Shown piece after piece: positions 59,294 to 64,000 of a stretch of 64,000 bases of DNA. Both the position numbers and the translations under genes were made by a program. Under the pieces are notes generated by a model that was not told the DNA's origin, searched no databases, and was given only the letters and a program-made list of their open reading frames with translations. Position 1 is the first letter of the stretch. Every line of letters starts with the position of its first letter. This stretch comes from Methylotenera versatilis 79 (lineage in GTDB: Bacteria > Pseudomonadota > Gammaproteobacteria > Burkholderiales > Methylophilaceae): contig NZ_ARVX01000001.1 in NCBI RefSeq assembly GCF_000384375.1, positions 682,001 to 746,000 on the forward strand, given 5' to 3'.

Positions 59294-59458
59294 ATGAAAT
59301 CTTGGATGTGTGTTGTATGTGGCTTTATTTACGAAGAAGAAAAAGGTTGGCCTGATGACGGCATTGCGCCAGGTACACGCTGGGAAGATGTGCCAGCCGA
59401 TTGGTCATGCCCAGAATGCGGTGTGACTAAAGCAGAATTTGAAATGGTTGAGTTCTAA
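59294..59458 (+). CDS. rubA: Rubredoxin
   Basis: Rubredoxin is a small one-iron electron carrier. The 54-residue protein has both iron-binding cysteine pairs, C6/C9 (CVVCGFIY) and C39/C42 (CPECG), with the [20 protein letters not shown] stretch between them. Length is exactly that of the family. It lies after the katA terminator, so it has its own promoter. Near catalase and OxyR it may supply electrons for peroxide or oxygen detoxification, but it also could serve an unrelated oxygenase. Confidence 0.97.
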   Translation: MKSWMCVVCGFIYEEEKGWPDDGIAPGTRWEDVPADWSCPECGVTKAEFEMVEF

Positions 59459-59644
59459 AAAATGCCAATTATGTGAAACTTTTACCGCAAGTAATTAGTA
59501 TTTACTCACGGGTATTTGATATTTTTTTAAGTTAAGCTAAAATATTATCCGAAAATTAGCACCAGAACTTACGTAAGTTATTTGTACGCAAGTTTTTTGG
59601 CGCAATACTTTTTAATCAATTGTAAATTTATATCGGAGAGTATT

Positions 59645-59740
59645 TTGGACTTTGTTGGCGCTGTGGGTATTTATTATTTATTAGGTGTGCTGGTCGTGGT
59701 CTGTGCGTTTTTGTTCACTTGTACCAGATACGTTAAATAA
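59645..59740 (+). CDS. Possible 31-residue single-pass membrane protein
   Basis: A TTG at 59645 with GGAGAG seven bases upstream opens a 31-codon frame. Residues 5-26 form one uninterrupted hydrophobic helix (GAVGIYYLLGVLVVVCAFLF) and the end is polar and basic (CTRYVK). A strong terminator follows 15 bases later (59755-59778), so this is a complete transcription unit with no other gene in it. Size and layout resemble small membrane regulators or oxidase subunits such as CydX, but I see no sequence match. Confidence 0.55.
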   Translation: MDFVGAVGIYYLLGVLVVVCAFLFTCTRYVK

Positions 59741-59754
59741 TTAATACTGTAAAT

Positions 59755-59778
59755 AAAAAGGCCTTAAAGGCCTTTTTT
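59755..59778. terminator. Strong terminator after the small membrane ORF
   Basis: A ten-base palindromic arm (AAAAAGGCCT / AGGCCTTTTT) with a three-base loop has A and T runs on both sides, so it can work in both directions. It ends the small ORF unit on the plus strand and the response regulator gene on the minus strand. Confidence 0.85.
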
Positions 59779-59803
59779 AATTTCAAACACTTATTTATAT
59801 CTG

Positions 59804-60751
59804 CTAGTTAAAACCGCGTAATTTTGAAGCAGCAAGAGATGCTGCAGCCGTTCTTGTCTCAACACCTAACTTCACAAAAACGTGTTCCAAGTGCTTATTA
59901 ATCGTTCTTGGGCTACTGCTTAATATATCGCCAATATCACGGCTGGTTTTACCTTTAATCGCCCAATAAAGCACTTCCGATTCGCGTTTTGTTAGCTTAA
60001 AAGTCAGCATCAATGCTTCAATCTGCGCTGTATCTGATTCTTCCCTCAGCACAATGACCCATTGTTCATCGCTACTGATATCCGCCGGGCTAAAACTTAA
60101 ACGTTTTGTACTTTGAATAATCGTCATCGCTTGCAATGTTTTGCCAGAAGCATCAGCCTGATAAGCAGAAGCAATCCAATTGAATACGGGCGAAGGCGTC
60201 ACAAACTCACTGACTTCATTATCCGGAAAAAAATAACTCTGTATCCACTGCCGTGCCAGTGGTGTTTGCCAAACAATTTTGCCATTTTGCGGAGTGATGG
60301 CGATGGCCGCCTGACCAAACGCATCCAACGCACCGCGCGCTTGATGTACTTGACGTGAAGTTTTGAGATGCGCAGCAATTCTTGCAATCACTTCAGTGGT
60401 GCGAATCGGTTTCGTCACATAATCAGTACCGCCAGCTTGAAAAGCAGCTACTACGTGCTCCGATTCGGTTAAACCTGTCATAAAAATCACCGGAATATGG
60501 CTGGTTTTAGCATTCGCTTTTAATTTGCGGCAGACTTCAAAACCGTCCATCTCCGGCATCATGGCGTCTAACAAAATAATTTCTGGTTGTGCAGCCTCTG
60601 CGCGCTCAATCGCTACTTTACCGTTATTCGCGATCAGCACGGTATAACCAGACTCATCAAGCGCATCGTGCAGCACGGCTAAATTATCCATCACATCATC
60701 CACAATCAGCACAACGGACGATTGATGTCGGTTTAAATCTGGTTTACTCAT
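59804..60751 (-). CDS. LuxR-type response regulator with middle sensor-like domain
   Basis: The 315-residue protein has a receiver domain (about 13-130) with D18/D19 and phosphoacceptor D62 (LLDAMMPEMDG). A middle region (about 140-235) resembles a PAS-like fold (ALDAFGQAAIAITPQNGKIVW). The C-terminal LuxR helix-turn-helix (about 248-312) shows LTKRESEVLYWAIKGKTSRDIGDIL. It starts 4 bases inside the end of the large hybrid kinase gene, so the two are coupled and are partners. Targets are unknown; two-component systems of this layout are often near amide or urea transport genes. Confidence 0.9.
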   Translation of the reverse strand: MSKPDLNRHQSSVVLIVDDVMDNLAVLHDALDESGYTVLIANNGKVAIERAEAAQPEIILLDAMMPEMDGFEVCRKLKANAKTSHIPVIFMTGLTESEHVVAAFQAGGTDYVTKPIRTTEVIARIAAHLKTSRQVHQARGALDAFGQAAIAITPQNGKIVWQTPLARQWIQSYFFPDNEVSEFVTPSPVFNWIASAYQADASGKTLQAMTIIQSTKRLSFSPADISSDEQWVIVLREESDTAQIEALMLTFKLTKRESEVLYWAIKGKTSRDIGDILSSSPRTINKHLEHVFVKLGVETRTAAASLAASKLRGFN

Positions 60752-63700
60752 GCTTTAATTTCTTGTATAAAGTTTTTCATGATATCGATCTGGAACTGGC
60801 TAGAGAACTTTCGCATAAGCTCTACGAAACCCGAATAAATAGGGTCAATTAAAATAATTTCGTCCAGCTTACCATTGATGCCTTTTATATAGCCAAGATT
60901 AATCAACTCCAACAATTCAGTTAATGTTTTTTCAGGGGGCATAACCATTTTGCTATGATCAACTATATCATCTTGATTTTGCAGTAAATTTTCCGCCATC
61001 GTCGTATCGGTTATCCATTCCAGATTCAATCGATTGCCCAGCCAATTTAACAATTCCTCTACATTCACTGGCTTGACGATAAAGTCTTCGCTAGCGATTC
61101 CTGCTGCATTTTCAAGGTTTTTATCATAGGCATTGGCCGAGACAATGCCAATCGGGATGGGCGATTGGTGCACTTTACGGATGACATAGGCCGCTTCCCA
61201 GCCATCCATTACCGGCATGGCTAAGTCCATCAGGATAACATCTGGGTTAAACGCTTCATAAATATCCAGACACTCTTGACCTGTGGCCGCTTGCGCCATT
61301 TCAAAGCCCAGTGGTGCCAAAATATTCACCAACAGTTCCCTATCCACTTGCTCATTATCCACCACCAATACTTTGCGCCTAGCACCTAGATAGGTCACAC
61401 GATTAGCGAAAACGTTGGTATCGATTTCTTCTAAATGATGTACTTGCGATAGAAATAATCGAATCTGAAAAGTCGTCCCTTTGCCGATTTCGCTGGTGAA
61501 ATTTAGCTCGCCGCCCATTAACTCGGTAAGTAATTTGCTAATCGTCAAACCAAGCCCAGTACCGCCGATATTGATTTGATTGGCTGCACTGCCGCGTGAA
61601 AATGGCTCAAATATTTTGTTATATTCTGCGCGTGTAATGCCGGGGCCAGTATCTTTTATCTCGATATAAGCGATCTCGCGCACATAACGCACGCGGAAAG
61701 TAATGCTGCCCGCTTTGGTAAATTTAACGGCATTACCCAGTATATTAATCAAAATCTGCGTTAATCGTTTTTGGTCGGCTTTAACAACAGTTGGCAATTC
61801 GCCAATTGCTTCATACTTAAAATCCAGGCCTTTATTACGCGCTTGCAACTCAAACATGCTGACGATTTGGCTAATAAATTCGCGAAATTTAATCGGCTTG
61901 ATATCAAACGTCAGTTTTCCACTTTCAATCAGCGCAATATCCAGCGTGCCTTCAATTAACGATAGTAAGTGCTCACCACTGCGCCGCACCACACGAATCG
62001 CGTGCTTGCGGTGCAGGGGAATCGAACTATCGTTATCCAGCAATTGTGCATAACCCAAAATGCTATTTAGCGGCGTTCTTAATTCGTGACTAATCCCCGT
62101 GATATAGCGACTTTTGGCTTGGTTGGCTTGCTCTGCAAGATGCCTTGCCAACTGTAATTCGTTATCGGTCTGCTTATGTAAATCAATCTCGCGCAATAAA
62201 AGCCCTGTTTGACGATTCGATTCCTCCTGTGCCACGCGGCGACTTTCAGTAGTTAACACTAACCACCAGGCAATAATGCCACTGGCAAAAACCAGCGATG
62301 CAAATACTTTTAGATAACCTGCCTGCAATTGTGGCAATAAGGCAGAGGAGTTTTCTTTTAGCGTTATCGTTTCATGAAAGTAAATCAAACCCAGCAATGC
62401 GCCAAAAAATGCCAGCGCGATAAACATCAATAAAAGATAATGTGCCACCCCACCTTTGAGATGCGGCCATATCCATTCTGGTAACATAAATTTGCTTGCG
62501 TTTAACCACTGCTGCGATAACCGCGCTTGCGGCTTGCAGGCGTCGTTACATCGCGCATCTAAACAACAACATAGCGAGCAAATCGCGCCTTGATACGCTG
62601 GGCAATGTGCCATATCGTCGGTTTCATAATCTCGCTCGCAAATCACGCATTTTTGCGTGCGCGTTTTCACTGGAAAACTATATTGCTTGCGCGCGATGTA
62701 ATATTTACCTTTGGTTAACCACGCGATAAGTGGTGAAGTCACCAGCGCGGTAATCAAAGCGATAAAGGAAGAAAACGCTTTAGCTTCTTCGCCAAATATG
62801 CCCGAAAACGCTGCAATCGATACTGCAGATGCCAAAAACATCGCACCCACACCAACAGGATTAATATCGTACAAATATGCACGCCTAAATTCAATTCCTT
62901 TTGGGCTTAAACCTAACGGCTTATTGATGACTAAATCGGCAACTACAGCGGTAATCCAGGCAATCGCAATATTAGAATAAAGCCCCAATACTTGCTCAAG
63001 GGCTTTGAATACATCTAATTCCATCAACATAATGGCAATCAGCGCATTAAATACCACCCATACGACGCGACCAGGATGACTGTGTGTAAGCCGTGCAAAA
63101 AAATTGGACCATGCCAATGAACCCGCATAGGCATTGGTCATATTCACCTTAACCTGTGAAATCACCACAAATAAAGTGGTGGCCGCTAAGGCGATTTCGT
63201 GTGAACTAAATGCATAACCAAACCCGACCAAATACATATGGGTCGGATTAACCGCCTGCTCAAACGACAGATCACTTTGAATGACCAAATACGCCAATAG
63301 CACGCCACCCAACATTTTCAGCATGCCCAAAAAAACCCATCCTGGCCCAGCCATTAATACGCCAAAATTCCAGCGCCAACGGTTTTTGGCGGTTTTTTCT
63401 GGCATAAAGCGTAAAAAATCCACTTGTTCACCAATTTGGGGAATTAATGCCACACCAACCGCAGTTGCTGCACCAAACATGAGCAGATTAAATTCACCTG
63501 AACTGCCAGAAACGCCAGAAAATGCTAATACTTTGGAGAATATAAGTGGGTCTTGATGCAGTATCGCAATAAATGGTAAACACATCAAAATCAACCAGAT
63601 TGGTTGCGTAATCATTTGAATACGGCTGATTAGCGTGACGCCATGTGTGACCAGCGGAATGACAACCAGCGCGCTGACTAAGTAACCGATATACAGTGGC

Positions 63701-64000
63701 ATATGAAAATATAGCTCAAGCGCGTAAGCCATAATCGCGGCTTCTAGCGCAAATAAGATAAAGGTAAACGACGCGTAAATAAACGATGAAATGGTGGAGC
63801 CGATATAGCCAAAACCTGCACCGCGTGTGAGCAAATCCATGTCTAGGCCATATTTAGCGGCGTAGTAGCTAATCGGCAGACCGGTTAAAAAGATAATCAT
63901 GCCGACTGCTAAAATCGCCCAAAGTGCGTTGATTACACCGTAATTAACCGCGATTGTGCCGCCAATTGCTTCTAACACTAAAAATGAGATCGCACCTAAA
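60748..64000 (-). CDS. NCS1 permease-histidine kinase-receiver fusion (cut by window edge)
   Basis: The gene reads off the right edge; the visible 1083 residues lack the start. The first ~430 residues are a multi-helix permease of the NCS1 (cytosine/purine/allantoin) type, with SQVKVNMTNAYAGSLAWSN as the transport-family segment. A Cys-rich module follows (62527-62655; about 11 Cys, CVICERDYETDD and LCCCLDARCNDAC). Two membrane helices come next and then a HisKA domain with the phosphoacceptor His in HELRTPLNSIL (codon at 62086-62088). The ATPase domain has NILGNAVKFT, IKDTGPGIT and GGTGLGLTISK. A receiver domain (about 61380-61040; LMDLAMPVMDGW) and a helical tail close the protein. It overlaps the LuxR-type regulator gene by 4 bases. 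I infer that the permease part senses a nitrogen compound. Confidence 0.88.
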   Translation of the reverse strand, partial: LGAISFLVLEAIGGTIAVNYGVINALWAILAVGMIIFLTGLPISYYAAKYGLDMDLLTRGAGFGYIGSTISSFIYASFTFILFALEAAIMAYALELYFHMPLYIGYLVSALVVIPLVTHGVTLISRIQMITQPIWLILMCLPFIAILHQDPLIFSKVLAFSGVSGSSGEFNLLMFGAATAVGVALIPQIGEQVDFLRFMPEKTAKNRWRWNFGVLMAGPGWVFLGMLKMLGGVLLAYLVIQSDLSFEQAVNPTHMYLVGFGYAFSSHEIALAATTLFVVISQVKVNMTNAYAGSLAWSNFFARLTHSHPGRVVWVVFNALIAIMLMELDVFKALEQVLGLYSNIAIAWITAVVADLVINKPLGLSPKGIEFRRAYLYDINPVGVGAMFLASAVSIAAFSGIFGEEAKAFSSFIALITALVTSPLIAWLTKGKYYIARKQYSFPVKTRTQKCVICERDYETDDMAHCPAYQGAICSLCCCLDARCNDACKPQARLSQQWLNASKFMLPEWIWPHLKGGVAHYLLLMFIALAFFGALLGLIYFHETITLKENSSALLPQLQAGYLKVFASLVFASGIIAWWLVLTTESRRVAQEESNRQTGLLLREIDLHKQTDNELQLARHLAEQANQAKSRYITGISHELRTPLNSILGYAQLLDNDSSIPLHRKHAIRVVRRSGEHLLSLIEGTLDIALIESGKLTFDIKPIKFREFISQIVSMFELQARNKGLDFKYEAIGELPTVVKADQKRLTQILINILGNAVKFTKAGSITFRVRYVREIAYIEIKDTGPGITRAEYNKIFEPFSRGSAANQINIGGTGLGLTISKLLTELMGGELNFTSEIGKGTTFQIRLFLSQVHHLEEIDTNVFANRVTYLGARRKVLVVDNEQVDRELLVNILAPLGFEMAQAATGQECLDIYEAFNPDVILMDLAMPVMDGWEAAYVIRKVHQSPIPIGIVSANAYDKNLENAAGIASEDFIVKPVNVEELLNWLGNRLNLEWITDTTMAENLLQNQDDIVDHSKMVMPPEKTLTELLELINLGYIKGINGKLDEIILIDPIYSGFVELMRKFSSQFQIDIMKNFIQEIKA

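Overview
This 64 kb window is bacterial chromosome and reads as a betaproteobacterium, most likely a methylotroph of the family Methylophilaceae (Methylotenera/Methylophilus-like). I infer this from the AT-leaning codon use, the gene orders (infB-nusA-rimP; rplM-rpsI-argC-erpA; ubiA-ubiC-recG-spoT-rpoZ-gmk-yicC; argH/algZ-algR-hemC-hemD; aroQ-accB-accC-prmA) and the style of the proteins. The genus is a guess. I see no insertion sequence, prophage, integrase or CRISPR array; it is mostly core genome with a few accessory insertions.

Layout. Bases 1-3204 hold the infB (cut by the left edge), nusA and rimP operon on the minus strand. Bases 3438-9640 are one complete rRNA operon on the minus strand (16S, tRNA-Ile, tRNA-Ala, 23S, 5S) driven by three tandem promoters that sit in repeats of about 122 bp. 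Bases 9690-15660 hold tyrS, a divergent murein peptidase with anmK, gltA and a lipoprotein SGNH hydrolase. Bases 15744-19178 are erpA, a bactofilin, a coiled-coil membrane protein, argC, rpsI and rplM. At 19451 there is a FimV-like protein behind a strong sigma-54 promoter candidate; a second protein with the same C-terminal domain lies at 40078-41634. Bases 21391-28182 are ubiA, ubiC, recG, spoT, rpoZ and gmk.

The most interesting accessory block is 28186-33689. It is an Anbu (ancestral proteasome-like protease) cluster made of a circularly permuted ATP-grasp protein, an alpha-E protein, a transglutaminase-like protein, a VOC protein related to 4-hydroxyphenylpyruvate dioxygenase, and Anbu itself. 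It separates yicC from gmk, which are neighbours in many proteobacteria. Its upstream region has a -24/-12 promoter match and two phased copies of a 15-16 bp repeat, which looks like a sigma-54 promoter with upstream activator sites.

Bases 35059-40043 carry a Ser/Thr kinase and PP2C phosphatase pair followed by rph, rdgB, an 80-residue unknown protein and hemW. Bases 41654-47704 carry argH, the AlgZ/AlgR two-component pair, a small MscS-like protein and hemC-hemD. Bases 47707-56233 carry a ferredoxin reductase, fxsA, the dsbD-tlpA thiol redox pair, aroQ-accB-accC, prmA and a zinc-ribbon membrane protein. Bases 56334-59458 form a peroxide-defence unit (oxyR, katA, rubredoxin) with two unannotated very small ORFs nearby. 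The right end is a LuxR-type response regulator and a very large sensor in which an NCS1-type permease is fused to a histidine kinase and receiver, truncated by the window edge.
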